Shown here: piece after piece, positions 46,543 through 54,894 of the stretch
Position numbering within the stretch: position 1 is the stretch's first letter
How the letters are laid out: the number at the start of each line of letters is the position of its first letter
Source: Burkholderia sp. WSM2230
Lineage (GTDB): Bacteria; Pseudomonadota; Gammaproteobacteria; Burkholderiales; Burkholderiaceae
Assembly: GCF_000472445.1 (NCBI RefSeq)
Contig: NZ_AXAJ01000004.1
Location: 330,631 to 394,630 of the forward strand
Length of the DNA: 64,000 nt
Reading direction: 5' to 3'
Position numbers and translations under genes: made by a program
Notes under the pieces: model-generated
Told to the model about the DNA's origin: nothing
The model's database searches: none
Seen by the model: the letters and a program-made list of their open reading frames with translations, nothing else

Positions 46543-47613
46543 TCATCGGGGAGCGCGCAGCAGCATCCACAGAAACACCGGCACGCCGATGATCGAGGTG
46601 ATCACGCCGACCGGCAATTGCGCCGGTGCAATGACGAGGCGTGCGATCAGGTCCGCGCCCATCACCGCGACGCCGCCGCCGAGCGCAGCGGCAGGCAGCA
46701 GCATGCGTTGATCGTTGCCGAATGCGAGCCGCAGCATATGCGGCACGACCAGCCCGACAAAGCCGATGGTGCCCGCGGTCGTCACGGCCGCGGCCGCGGC
46801 GAGCGAAGCCGCGAGATAGACGCGCAGCCGCAGCGGCATCACTGCAACGCCCAGCGCTTCTGCAACCGCATCGCCTCGTAACAGCACATTCAGGCGCGGC
46901 GCAACAGGCACGATCGCAATCAGCACGATGACGAGCGCGGCGAGCGCCGTCCACGGCATTGCATTGCCGTTGAGGTCGCCGGTGAGCCAGAACAGCATGC
47001 CGCGCAAACGGTTGTCGGGCGCGAGATTGAGCAGCAGCGTGATCAGCGCGCCCCAACCGGCGGCAATCACTGCGCCGGTCAACAGCAAACGCGGCGACGT
47101 GTCCTGCGGTTCGCCGCGCCACAACTCGCGGCGCGCGAGGCCGAGCACAAGAAGAATCGACACGAACGCACCCGCGAACGCCGACACGTCGACGAGCCAC
47201 CAGGCGCTGCCGGCGATCATCGCGACCAGCGCGAAGCTCGCTGCTCCGCCGGATACGCCCAATACATAAGGCTCCGCGAGCGGATTGCGCAACAGCACTT
47301 GCAGCAGCGCGCCGGCCAGCGCGAGCAACGCGCCGCATGCGAAACCGGCCAATGCACGCGGCAGACGCAGCGTGCGGACGATCTCGCTGGCGAGGTCGGC
47401 AGGTATTGTTTGCGAAGACGCATGCAGTGGTGAAAGCGGCAGCGGCGAAAGCGCCTCGATCACGCTCGACGGCGCGAGCGACACGCTGCCCAACGCGAGC
47501 GACGCGATCAGCACGACAAGCGCGGCAAGTGCAAGCACGAGCCAGATCGCGGCAGCGCGCTTCGCGCTCATCGCGTGGAGCGTGGCGGGCAGCGAAGCCG
47601 GGTGACGGTTCAT
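46543..47613 (-). CDS. btuC: Cobalamin ABC transporter permease (BtuC/FecCD type)
   Basis: Ten-helix type II permease of the B12 importer. The 356-residue protein has the FecCD family motifs RLPRALAGFACGALLALAGA, NPLAEPYVLGVSGGAA and TAGTIGFVGLVVPHMLRL, the last being a cytoplasmic coupling region. Gene order btuB-btuC-btuD supports cobalamin rather than siderophore transport, as does the riboswitch upstream. It starts 27 nt after the btuB stop. Confidence 0.93.
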   Translation of the reverse strand: MNRHPASLPATLHAMSAKRAAAIWLVLALAALVVLIASLALGSVSLAPSSVIEALSPLPLSPLHASSQTIPADLASEIVRTLRLPRALAGFACGALLALAGALLQVLLRNPLAEPYVLGVSGGAASFALVAMIAGSAWWLVDVSAFAGAFVSILLVLGLARRELWRGEPQDTSPRLLLTGAVIAAGWGALITLLLNLAPDNRLRGMLFWLTGDLNGNAMPWTALAALVIVLIAIVPVAPRLNVLLRGDAVAEALGVAVMPLRLRVYLAASLAAAAAVTTAGTIGFVGLVVPHMLRLAFGNDQRMLLPAAALGGGVAVMGADLIARLVIAPAQLPVGVITSIIGVPVFLWMLLRAPR

Positions 47614-47640
47614 CGGGACGCTCCCGGCATGGCGCGCGCG

Positions 47641-49503
47641 TTATTGCTGCTGCCAGCCGACCGTGACATACGCACCGCGTCGCGGCGAGTTATACGAGTA
47701 GGCTGTTTCATAGTCCTTGTTCAACAGATTCTGGATTTGCGCCGCCACGTACCACGCTTTCGTGATGTTGTAGCGCGCGGACAGATTCACGATGCCGTAA
47801 CCGCCCAGCTTGCCGCTGCTGTCTTCGCGTGGACCGCTCACGATCCACTCGCCGCCTACACGCCATCCGGCGATGCTGCGATTCACCGCCAGCGACGCAA
47901 AACGGCGCGCGCGCCGCACGAGGTCCACGTCGTTGTCGAGATCGACGGGATTTTGCAGCGTCACCGATGCGCGCACGTCCGTCTTGCCCACATGTCCGCT
48001 CCACGATCCCTCGATTCCCTGCACTTTTGCATGCCCCACGTTCTCGGCCAGATAGATGCCCGGCGTGACCTGCTGATAATCGATCAGATTCGAATAGCGC
48101 GTCTGGTAAGCGCTCAAACGCATCACGCCAAGCGCATTCGACGCATATTGCAGCGCCGCCTCGAGCGAGTGGCTGCGCTCTGGCTGGATCGACGGATTGC
48201 CGCTTATCGGATAGTACAGATCGTCGAAGCTCGGCGCGCGAAACGAATCGGAGTAGCTTGCGCTCACCTTCCAATGCGACGTGATGTCGAACCCATAGCC
48301 GAGATAGTAACTGTTCGCTCCGCCGAAATCCGAGTACTGGTCACGCCGCACGTTCGCCTGAATCTGGCTGCGCCCAAAGCGCGCCGAGTAGCCCGCAAAA
48401 GCGGAATCCACGCGACGGTTAGGCGCGGCAAACGTATCGGAATCGAGGCGCTGGTCGAGATGCTCGTAACCCACGCGCAGTTTCTGCTGCGCGGCGAGCG
48501 CAAAATCGTTCTGCCACGTGTACTGCCGGTTGTCGGTATCGAAGCGGCCGTTGTACAGACCGTTGGTGTTCGACACGCTGCGATCGTCGCCTTCGGAGAC
48601 GATCAGGTGCGTGGTCCACCAGTCGGTCACCTTGCCGTTCGCAAACGCGGACACCTGGCGAACCTTCGTGTACAGGTTGTTCAGATCGGTCGGCGCGCCG
48701 TACGCGTTGTCATAGCTGTTGTTGCCGTTCGACTGGAAATAGCTGACGCCCGCATCCCACTTGTCGCTGAACTTGTGACGCAGCGAAGCCGAGACGCTCT
48801 CGTTCAGATAGCCGTTCGCATTGGGATTGGCATTGGGCGCCTCGCGCGGATTGAGCGCGGAAAAGCCGTCGTCTTTCGAGCGCGCGAGCGAAATGCTGAA
48901 GGTCGTGCGGCCATCGTTGTCCAGTGCGCCGTTGGCGCCGATCTGCTGTGTCTGCGTGTGATAACTGCCGTAGCCCACCGAGAAATTGAAGCGCGGCGGA
49001 TGGTCGCCGCCGCCTTTGGTGAACACCTGGACCACGCCGCCGATCGCGCCCGAGCCGTATAACGCGGACACGTTGCCGTTCACGACTTCGACGTGATCGA
49101 TCTGGTCGAGCGGAATCTGGGCGATTTGCGCGGTGCCGAGACTCACTGAATCGACGCGCACGCCGTCGACAAGAACCAGCGATTGTGTCGTGGATGCGCC
49201 GCGCAAATAGAGGCTCGCCGTCGAACCGGGCCCGCCTGTACGCGAGATCTGCGCGCCGGGCGCAAGTTGCAGCAGGCCGGGCAGATCGGTCGCGGTGGTG
49301 TCGGCGATGTCCTGCTGATCGAACAGCGCCGTTTGCGGAATCGTATCGGCGAGCGCTTGCGGTCCGCGCTCGGCGGTCACTACGACCGGCGATAAAACAG
49401 TGAACGACGAATCGGCGTTTTCAGGCGCCGTGGCCTGTGCATACGCGAAATGCGGCAGCCCTGCAAAAGCGAGCAACACCGCGCGGGCGATGGGGGACAG
49501 CAT
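47641..49503 (-). CDS. btuB: TonB-dependent vitamin B12 receptor BtuB
   Basis: Outer-membrane barrel that brings cobalamin into the periplasm using TonB energy. The 620-residue precursor has a Sec signal ending HFAYA and the TonB box region FTVLSPVVVTAERG. The plug domain includes LLQLAPGAQISRTGGPGSTA and LYLRGASTTQSLVLVDGVRVD. About 22 strands follow, and the chain ends GAYVTVGWQQQ. It is the first gene of the operon controlled by the cobalamin riboswitch. Its own ribosome site is weak, which fits riboswitch sequestration of initiation. Confidence 0.95.
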   Translation of the reverse strand: MLSPIARAVLLAFAGLPHFAYAQATAPENADSSFTVLSPVVVTAERGPQALADTIPQTALFDQQDIADTTATDLPGLLQLAPGAQISRTGGPGSTASLYLRGASTTQSLVLVDGVRVDSVSLGTAQIAQIPLDQIDHVEVVNGNVSALYGSGAIGGVVQVFTKGGGDHPPRFNFSVGYGSYHTQTQQIGANGALDNDGRTTFSISLARSKDDGFSALNPREAPNANPNANGYLNESVSASLRHKFSDKWDAGVSYFQSNGNNSYDNAYGAPTDLNNLYTKVRQVSAFANGKVTDWWTTHLIVSEGDDRSVSNTNGLYNGRFDTDNRQYTWQNDFALAAQQKLRVGYEHLDQRLDSDTFAAPNRRVDSAFAGYSARFGRSQIQANVRRDQYSDFGGANSYYLGYGFDITSHWKVSASYSDSFRAPSFDDLYYPISGNPSIQPERSHSLEAALQYASNALGVMRLSAYQTRYSNLIDYQQVTPGIYLAENVGHAKVQGIEGSWSGHVGKTDVRASVTLQNPVDLDNDVDLVRRARRFASLAVNRSIAGWRVGGEWIVSGPREDSSGKLGGYGIVNLSARYNITKAWYVAAQIQNLLNKDYETAYSYNSPRRGAYVTVGWQQQ

Positions 49504-49607
49504 GGAATGAGAGTTCCCGTGGATGGCGTGCGCGGCCCGCTTCCCCGCAGGCCATCGCGTAACGAGGCGCGTGCGCTTTTGACATTTCGCGGATCGCGCC
49601 CCTCCCT

Positions 49608-49890
49608 CTGGCCGGTATCCGGGCTAACGACTTTCAATCCCGCCTTCCCACGCGTGACGCGCAGTGGCACACTCGCGAGTTGAACCGGAACACGCGAGTG
49701 GGATCGAACTGCAAAGCGCGAACTGCTAGCCAACTGCTACCCGTATGGCAGTACTGAACTGCGATATGAGCGCGCCAATGCGGTCGCTTACCGTTGCGGG
49801 GGCAGCGCAGGTTAGCGCGTTCAGATGAACCGCGCGCCCTGCTTCCCGTTTAACTGCGCGCACAGTGAAATGCGCGCGGGCACCAAAGTG
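49608..49890 (-). ncRNA. Cobalamin riboswitch upstream of btuB
   Basis: On the minus strand the conserved cores appear in order: TTTGGTGCCCGC, TTAAACGGGAAGC, CTGCCCCCGCAACGGTAAGC, GCCACTG, GGGAAGGC and the B12 box AGCCCGGATACCGGCC. This is the AdoCbl/MeCbl riboswitch consensus. About 100 nt separate its 3' end from the btuB start as expression platform, with a GATGGC...GCCATC pair. The segment between GGTAAGC and GCCACTG is longer than usual, about 115 nt. Confidence 0.95.
49707..49762 (+). repeat. Four AACTGC direct repeats in the riboswitch extension
   Basis: AACTGC occurs at 49707, 49721, 49732 and 49757. On the transcribed strand these are GCAGTT copies within the enlarged peripheral region of the cobalamin riboswitch. 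Confidence 0.7.
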
Positions 49891-50120
49891 CGGCCAGTGT
49901 ATGAGCGGCCTCAGGGTCAGTCAAGAACGCGGGCCGCACGAGCGATTCATTCGGACAGGGTCGAACTTATGTCCGACGCGATGTCCGGCACGCGAGTAGA
50001 TTTTCTTCTTCAGTCGAAAAAAGCCTGCAAAAAGCGGTGTTGTTACGTCTCGAAACGAGACAATTGTCGGAACGTGCGACATTCCGCGCTAAAATGCGAG
50101 GTCTTTAGAGGACGCAGCAC

Positions 50121-50477
50121 ATGCTCACCGAACTCGAAACACTTTCACAGAATATCGGCAAGCTGATCGCTATCAGCCAGCGCCACAATGAAGCGCGTAT
50201 CGCGCTCGAAGAGCAACTCGCGCAATCGCGCGCCGAAGCAGAAGCCACGCGCACGGAACTTGCGCTGCTGCGCGAGGAACGCGACGCACTGCAAGCGGAG
50301 CGCGACGCGCTGTCGGCCAAGATCGACGACGCTCAGGTGCGGCTAAACGCGATCCTCGAGAAATTGCCGCGCGCGCGCGCGCACAACGAGCCGGACAACC
50401 AGCTCGATCTGCTCGAGCCCGCTCAGCATGAAGTGCAAGCGGAGAGCGACGCCACTCGCCACGGAGAAAATGCATGA
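50121..50477 (+). CDS. Coiled-coil protein upstream of zapA
   Basis: A 118-residue soluble protein that is mostly one long coiled coil (residues about 5-75). It is rich in Glu, Ala, Arg and Leu heptads such as EEQLAQSRAEAEATRTELAL. The acidic C-terminal tail includes NQLDLLEPAQHE. It resembles the small coiled-coil (TIGR02449/ZapB-like) partners found before zapA. Its stop overlaps the zapA start by ATGA, so translation is coupled. A role in the divisome is inferred from context. Confidence 0.85.
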   Translation: MLTELETLSQNIGKLIAISQRHNEARIALEEQLAQSRAEAEATRTELALLREERDALQAERDALSAKIDDAQVRLNAILEKLPRARAHNEPDNQLDLLEPAQHEVQAESDATRHGENA

Positions 50478-50788
50478 CCACCAAGCAGATCGAAGTTTCG
50501 ATTCTCGGCGTGCCCTATCGCCTCGCCTGCTCGCCGGAAACGGAAGGTGCGCTGCTCGAGGCAGTCGCGCGAGTCGACGCCGAAATGTCGAAGATCCGCA
50601 ATAACAGCAACGTGCGCGGCACGGATCGCATTGCTGTGATGGCTGCGCTATCGCTGGCATCCGAACTGCTTAAGCTGCAACAAAGCGTGCGTCACGGAGA
50701 AGCATTTCCCGCTGAGGAAATCCGGCGTACAATGCATCAAATGAACGAGCAACTGGGTACTGTCATCGCGCAGTACAGCGTGCAGTAA
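50474..50788 (+). CDS. zapA: Cell division protein ZapA
   Basis: Cytoplasmic protein that cross-links FtsZ filaments at mid-cell. The 104-residue protein has the ZapA N-terminus KQIEVSILGVPYRLACSPE, the EAVARVDAEMSKIRNN helix and the C-terminal dimerisation coiled coil (AVMAALSLASELLKLQ). It follows the coiled-coil gene with a 4-nt overlap and precedes 6S RNA, the usual proteobacterial arrangement. Confidence 0.93.
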   Translation: MTTKQIEVSILGVPYRLACSPETEGALLEAVARVDAEMSKIRNNSNVRGTDRIAVMAALSLASELLKLQQSVRHGEAFPAEEIRRTMHQMNEQLGTVIAQYSVQ

Positions 50789-50896
50789 GCAGCAGTTGCC
50801 AGTAGTGCTGGCCGGCCATAATACCGGCCATGGAGTCAAACGGTAAATGCGCAAGCAAGGTTCGTGAAGCATGCACGAACAACGCATAGCAAACGT

Positions 50897-50924
50897 TTGA
50901 ATCCAATCGTTTCAGTTTTATCGG
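50897..50924 (+). promoter_or_regulatory. Candidate promoter for 6S RNA
   Basis: TTGAAT and TATCGG lie 16 nt apart and would start transcription near 50930, at the predicted 5' end of 6S RNA. Confidence 0.45.
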
Positions 50925-50928
50925 TTTA

Positions 50929-51110
50929 GCTTCCCTGCCTGGTTCGCCAAGGTCATATATTCCTTGAACCAATGCCATGTGCACGGTTGCGGAAATTTGT
51001 AGCACGGGCGTGCGCGTCACTCTGTCTGATGTACCCGAAGTGCTGCTAACTGCGACCAATTCTGAACCCCCGGTTCAGGATGCCGGCCTAGCGGCTAAGG
51101 CGGGGACCTT
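50929..51110 (+). ncRNA. ssrS: 6S RNA
   Basis: Small RNA that mimics an open promoter and sequesters sigma-70 RNA polymerase in stationary phase. The closing stem pairs CCCTGCC (50933-50939) with GGCGGGG (51099-51105). The 3' half shows CCGGTTCAGGATGCCGGCCTAGCGGC-type sequence, a betaproteobacterial 6S hallmark. The middle is rich in unpaired A/C as expected for the central bubble. Position directly after zapA and a following intrinsic terminator support the call. Ends are approximate. Confidence 0.9.
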
Positions 51111-51116
51111 ATTGGG

Positions 51117-51149
51117 AACGGCATCGGACTTGGGTCCGATGCCGTTTTT
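51117..51149 (+). terminator. Terminator after 6S RNA
   Basis: A 12-bp perfect stem (ACGGCATCGGAC/GTCCGATGCCGT) with a TTGG loop is followed by TTTT. Confidence 0.9.
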
Positions 51150-51215
51150 GTTTGTGCCCCGCGTTTCGTGTCTCTTTTCCCTGCTTCTTCAAACCCTTAA
51201 CGTTCAATTCGATTC

Positions 51216-51674
51216 ATGCGCTACTGGCTAATGAAGTCCGAACCGGACGAAGCAAGCATCGACCATCTCGCCAACGCCCCGCACCGCACGCTGCCGTGGA
51301 CAGGCGTGCGCAACTATCAGGCGCGCAACTTCATGCGCGACGCCATGCAGGTCGGCGACGGCGTGCTGTTCTATCACTCGAGCTGTCCGGAGCCGGGCAT
51401 CGCGGGGATCGCTGAAGTGGCGTCCGCTGCATATCCGGATCCAACGCAGTTCGACAGCAAGAGCCCGTATTACGACCCAAAGTCGTCGCAAGAAACGCCG
51501 CGCTGGCTGCTCGTCGACGTCGTGTTCAAGAAGAAGATTCCGCTGATTCCGCTCGCGGCCTTGCGCGAGCACGAAGAACTGAAAGATATGCGCGTGCTGG
51601 CAAGAGGCAACCGTCTGTCGATCACGCCGGTGACTGAAGCCGAATGGCGCTTCATCACGACGCGGCTTGTTTGA
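51216..51674 (+). CDS. EVE-domain protein
   Basis: Small soluble protein that is a single PUA-like EVE domain (152 residues), a fold that binds modified nucleotides in RNA or DNA. It begins MRYWLMKSEPDEASIDHL and contains WTGVRNYQARNFMRDAMQVGD, the domain signature, then VLFYHSSCPEPGIAGIAEV. The ligand is unknown. It sits 67 nt after the 6S RNA terminator, where enterobacteria carry the 5-formyltetrahydrofolate cyclo-ligase gene. Confidence 0.93.
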   Translation: MRYWLMKSEPDEASIDHLANAPHRTLPWTGVRNYQARNFMRDAMQVGDGVLFYHSSCPEPGIAGIAEVASAAYPDPTQFDSKSPYYDPKSSQETPRWLLVDVVFKKKIPLIPLAALREHEELKDMRVLARGNRLSITPVTEAEWRFITTRLV

Positions 51675-51931
51675 ATTGACCGACGTTTGGTGCGTGGCCG
51701 TGTGCGCCGCCGTGAACGATGCAAGCCACATTGCGGGCCACGGGTGAGGACCAACAGTGCGGACAAACGTCGCGGGCGAAGCTGCTGAGTAAAGGTTCAG
51801 GCAAGGTTAAATTAGGGAACCAAGCTCAGGTTACTAGCGCCTAACGGACTCGCAACGGCTCGTGCAAGGGCCATGCCGTTGCATCGCGCGCCCTCGCCGC
51901 GCGCCATTCTGTTCAAGCAAGGAGTCCAATA

Positions 51932-52663
51932 ATGACGAAACACACCGCACGTGCACTCGCTTTCGCGCTCGTCTGCGCGGCACCTGCTGCGCTCGCACTT
52001 ACGCCGGCTCTCTCGCGCGCGCAGAGCGTCGCGCCCTATCAACCGGCCGGCGTGCTGTCGTTGAATGCGCAGGCCAGCGCGGAGGTGCCGCAAGATGTGG
52101 TCGACATCACGCTCTTTTATGAGCAGGAAGCCAGCGACCCGTCGTCGCTCACTTCGACATTGAATCAGCGCGCCGATTCGGCGCTGCAAAAAGCCAAGGG
52201 CGTGAGCGGCGTGACCGCGCGCACCGGTTCGTTCTCGATTTACCCATCCACGGATCGCGACGGCCGCATCTCCGCATGGCGCGGCCGCACGGAGGTCGTG
52301 CTCGAATCGCACGACTTCGCCGCGGCGTCGAAGCTTGCGGGGCAAATGGCATCCATCATGCAGGTCGGCAACGTGCAGTTCTCGCTGTCGCCAGCAGCGC
52401 AGCGCGCGGCCGAGCAGAAGCTCACTGGCGAGGCGATCAGATCGTTCCGCGAGCAGGCGGCTTCGTCTGCGCAGGCGTTCGGCTATAGCGGCTATTCGAT
52501 TCGCGAGGTCAACGTCGGGCACAACGGCGTCATGCCGCGCCCCGTCATGATGATGAGCGCGCGCGCTATGGGCGCCGACGCGAAAATGGCCGCGCCGGTG
52601 CCGATAGAAGGCGGCACGTCGACGGTGACGGTCAATGTCTCGGGCTCGGTCCAGATGAAGTGA
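51932..52663 (+). CDS. SIMPL-domain (DUF541) periplasmic protein
   Basis: Secreted protein of the SIMPL/DUF541 family; related proteins protect against oxidative or envelope stress, but the mechanism is unclear. The 243-residue precursor has a signal of about 31 residues ending LSRAQS. The mature part shows LSLNAQASAEVPQDVVDITL, a VTARTGSFSIYPSTDRDGRI region and FGYSGYSIREVNVG. It stands alone between the EVE gene and a bidirectional terminator. Confidence 0.9.
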   Translation: MTKHTARALAFALVCAAPAALALTPALSRAQSVAPYQPAGVLSLNAQASAEVPQDVVDITLFYEQEASDPSSLTSTLNQRADSALQKAKGVSGVTARTGSFSIYPSTDRDGRISAWRGRTEVVLESHDFAAASKLAGQMASIMQVGNVQFSLSPAAQRAAEQKLTGEAIRSFREQAASSAQAFGYSGYSIREVNVGHNGVMPRPVMMMSARAMGADAKMAAPVPIEGGTSTVTVNVSGSVQMK

Positions 52664-52715
52664 TGCTGCGTCGCATCGCTCACTGTTGACGACGAACCAG
52701 GCATCGCAAACAGAA

Positions 52716-52743
52716 ACGCCACGGCATGCCGTGGCGTCTTCTT
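52716..52743. terminator. Bidirectional terminator between SIMPL gene and lgt
   Basis: The 9-bp stem ACGCCACGG/CCGTGGCGT has a CATG loop. T-rich tails lie on both strands (CTTCTTG rightward, TTCTGTTTG leftward). Confidence 0.8.
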
Positions 52744-52768
52744 GTCTATTTCCCAGCGAATCGCACAC

Positions 52769-53668
52769 TCACGGCAGCGCGTGCGCCGGTTCGCTGCGGC
52801 CACGGCGATACGACCACACGAGCATCGCAATACCCGCGAGAATCATCGGCAGAGAAAGCCACTGGCCCATGGAGAGGCCCATCGCGAGGAGCCCGAGGAA
52901 GTCGTCGGGCTCGCGGGCAAATTCAACCGTGAAGCGCGCGAGGCCGTAGCCGATCAGGAACACGGCTGAAATCGCGCCGAGCGGTTTGGGCTTCCGCGAA
53001 AAGAAGAACAGCACGAAGAAGAGCGCGACGCCTTCCAGCGCAATCTCGTACAACTGCGAAGGATGACGCGGCAGCATGTGGTATTGCGCGAACACTTCGG
53101 TCAGATGCCATTGCGCCGCCAGTTGCGGATGCGCGGCGAGCCACGCGGCGTCGTCGGGCGCGGCGCCGGGAAAGAGCATCGCCCACGGCGCGGAAGGATC
53201 GGTCACGCGCCCCCACAACTCGCCATTGATGAAGTTGCCAAGCCGCCCCGCCGCGAGCCCGGTCGGCACCATTGGCGCGACGAAGTCCGTGACCTGCAGC
53301 CACGAGCGTTTGCGCTGGTACGCAAACAGCACCATTGCGAACGTCACGCCCAGAAAGCCGCCGTGAAACGACATGCCGCCTTCCCACACCTTGAAGATGT
53401 CGAGCGGATGCGCGAAGTAAAAGCTCGCCTTGTAGAACAGCACATAGCCGAGCCGGCCGCCGAGAATCGTGCCGAGCACGCCGTAAAACAGCATGTCGTC
53501 GATATCTTTCGGCGTCCAGCCTTGTGCCGCGACATACGGCAAACGCAGCCGCAGCCTGCCGACGACAATCGCCGCGATGAACGCGACGAGGTACATCAGT
53601 CCGTACCAGCGCACGGCAAGCGGCCCCAGGTGAATGGCAACGGGGTCGAAGTTCGGGTGAATGAGCAT
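52769..53668 (-). CDS. lgt: Prolipoprotein diacylglyceryl transferase
   Basis: Inner-membrane enzyme that attaches diacylglycerol to the lipobox Cys of lipoprotein precursors. The 299-residue protein has seven hydrophobic helices. The essential motifs [11 protein letters not shown] and [18 protein letters not shown], and [12 protein letters not shown], are all present. It would act on lipoproteins such as the OmpA-family and SodC-like proteins in this window. It is downstream of, and co-oriented with, a LysR gene 111 nt away. Confidence 0.96.
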   Translation of the reverse strand: MLIHPNFDPVAIHLGPLAVRWYGLMYLVAFIAAIVVGRLRLRLPYVAAQGWTPKDIDDMLFYGVLGTILGGRLGYVLFYKASFYFAHPLDIFKVWEGGMSFHGGFLGVTFAMVLFAYQRKRSWLQVTDFVAPMVPTGLAAGRLGNFINGELWGRVTDPSAPWAMLFPGAAPDDAAWLAAHPQLAAQWHLTEVFAQYHMLPRHPSQLYEIALEGVALFFVLFFFSRKPKPLGAISAVFLIGYGLARFTVEFAREPDDFLGLLAMGLSMGQWLSLPMILAGIAMLVWSYRRGRSEPAHALP

Positions 53669-53779
53669 CGTGTTGTTATGGGCAGTTCGGGTTCAGAAGC
53701 TTTGGTTGGAATGGACGGCGAGCGGCGTATGCCGCTTGCGTTGGACGGCTGCGCGCGCAATGCGTTCGCCGACGCTGCA

Positions 53780-54763
53780 CTAAACAGGCGACGCGGCCGG
53801 CTGCGCATCATGAGCGGCAGCATGAGCGCGCACGATTTCGATAAAGCCCGCGAGCACCGGGCTCACCTCGGCGCTGCGCCACACGAGGCCTGTCTCGATA
53901 GCGGGCACGGACTCCCGCAACGGCCGGTAGACGACGCCGGTGCGGCGCAGGTTACGCAGCGATTGCGGCACCAGTGCGACACCCATGCCGGCCGACACGA
54001 GGCTCACGATGGTCTGCATCTGTATCGCTTCCTGGCCGATCCGCGGCGCGAGCCCCGCCACGCCGTAGCAATCCATAATGATGTCATAAAAGCCCGGCGC
54101 CAAACGTCGCGGGAAGACGACGAGCGGCGCATCGGCCACCTCGCGCAAGCTAACCGGCGCGGCGAGCCATTCGGCGCGCGGGTCGCCAGTGCTGCCGGCG
54201 GCAGCCGCCACGCGCGCCGCCGTCTCCGTCGACATTGCAATGACGAGCGGCTCGCGCTCGATGGGCAGCCAGGAAAGTTGCGTGGCATGACGCGACGGCA
54301 GCGGCGCGATCACGAGGCCTGCGTCGATGCGCCCGGCCATGAGTTCGTCCAGTTGCACGTCGCTCGTGGCCTCGGTCAATTCGAGCCGCACCCGCGGATG
54401 GCGCGCGCCGAAGTCGCGCAAGAGGCGCGGCAGCAGGCCGTAGTCGGCGGTCGACACGAACGCCAGCGACAGCACGCCCGCCTCGCCGCGCGCAAGGCTT
54501 TGCGCAAGCGGCCGCAGCCCTTCCGCGCCGGCCAGCAGCCGCTGCACTTCGGGCAACAGGTCGGCGCCCACCCGCGTCAACTCCACCGAGCGCTTCGTGC
54601 GCGCGAACAGTTCGACGCCGAGCGTCTCCTCGAGCGCACGAATTGCCTGCGACAGCGGCGGCTGCGTCATCGAAAGGCGCGCGGCCGCACGGCCGAAGTG
54701 CTTCTCTTCGGCGACGGTCACGAAATAGCGCAACTGACGCAGGTCGGGAACGGTAGACAGCAT
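53780..54763 (-). CDS. LysR-family regulator divergent from ilvD
   Basis: A 327-residue LysR regulator with the N-terminal winged helix PDLRQLRYFVTVAEEKHFGRAA...PPLSQAIRALEETLGVELF and an effector domain (about 95-300). It resembles regulators of aromatic or amino-acid pathways by its N-terminal motif. It shares a 131-nt promoter gap with ilvD that contains the dyad GATTA-N15-TAATC. Control of ilvD and of itself is therefore likely but unproven. The ATG at 54763 leaves only a very short leader after the nearest -10 candidate. Confidence 0.93.
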   Translation of the reverse strand: MLSTVPDLRQLRYFVTVAEEKHFGRAAARLSMTQPPLSQAIRALEETLGVELFARTKRSVELTRVGADLLPEVQRLLAGAEGLRPLAQSLARGEAGVLSLAFVSTADYGLLPRLLRDFGARHPRVRLELTEATSDVQLDELMAGRIDAGLVIAPLPSRHATQLSWLPIEREPLVIAMSTETAARVAAAAGSTGDPRAEWLAAPVSLREVADAPLVVFPRRLAPGFYDIIMDCYGVAGLAPRIGQEAIQMQTIVSLVSAGMGVALVPQSLRNLRRTGVVYRPLRESVPAIETGLVWRSAEVSPVLAGFIEIVRAHAAAHDAQPAASPV

Positions 54764-54803
54764 GATTAATACATTTTACGACCTAATCAGCCGCCAATAA
54801 TAT
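54764..54803. promoter_or_regulatory. Overlapping ilvD/LysR promoter region
   Basis: TTTACG (54775-54780) and TAATAT (54798-54803) are 17 nt apart for ilvD. On the other strand, TTATTG and TAAAAT are 16 nt apart for the LysR gene. The dyad GATTA-N15-TAATC at 54764-54788 overlaps both and fits a LysR site. Confidence 0.5.
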
Positions 54804-54894
54804 ATTGGACACGCATATCGCAAAATTGCATTCTTGCCCGACGCGTCCGAACTACACTGGACCGACCAGCAAAACAAACAGACTGGAGTTCCCC

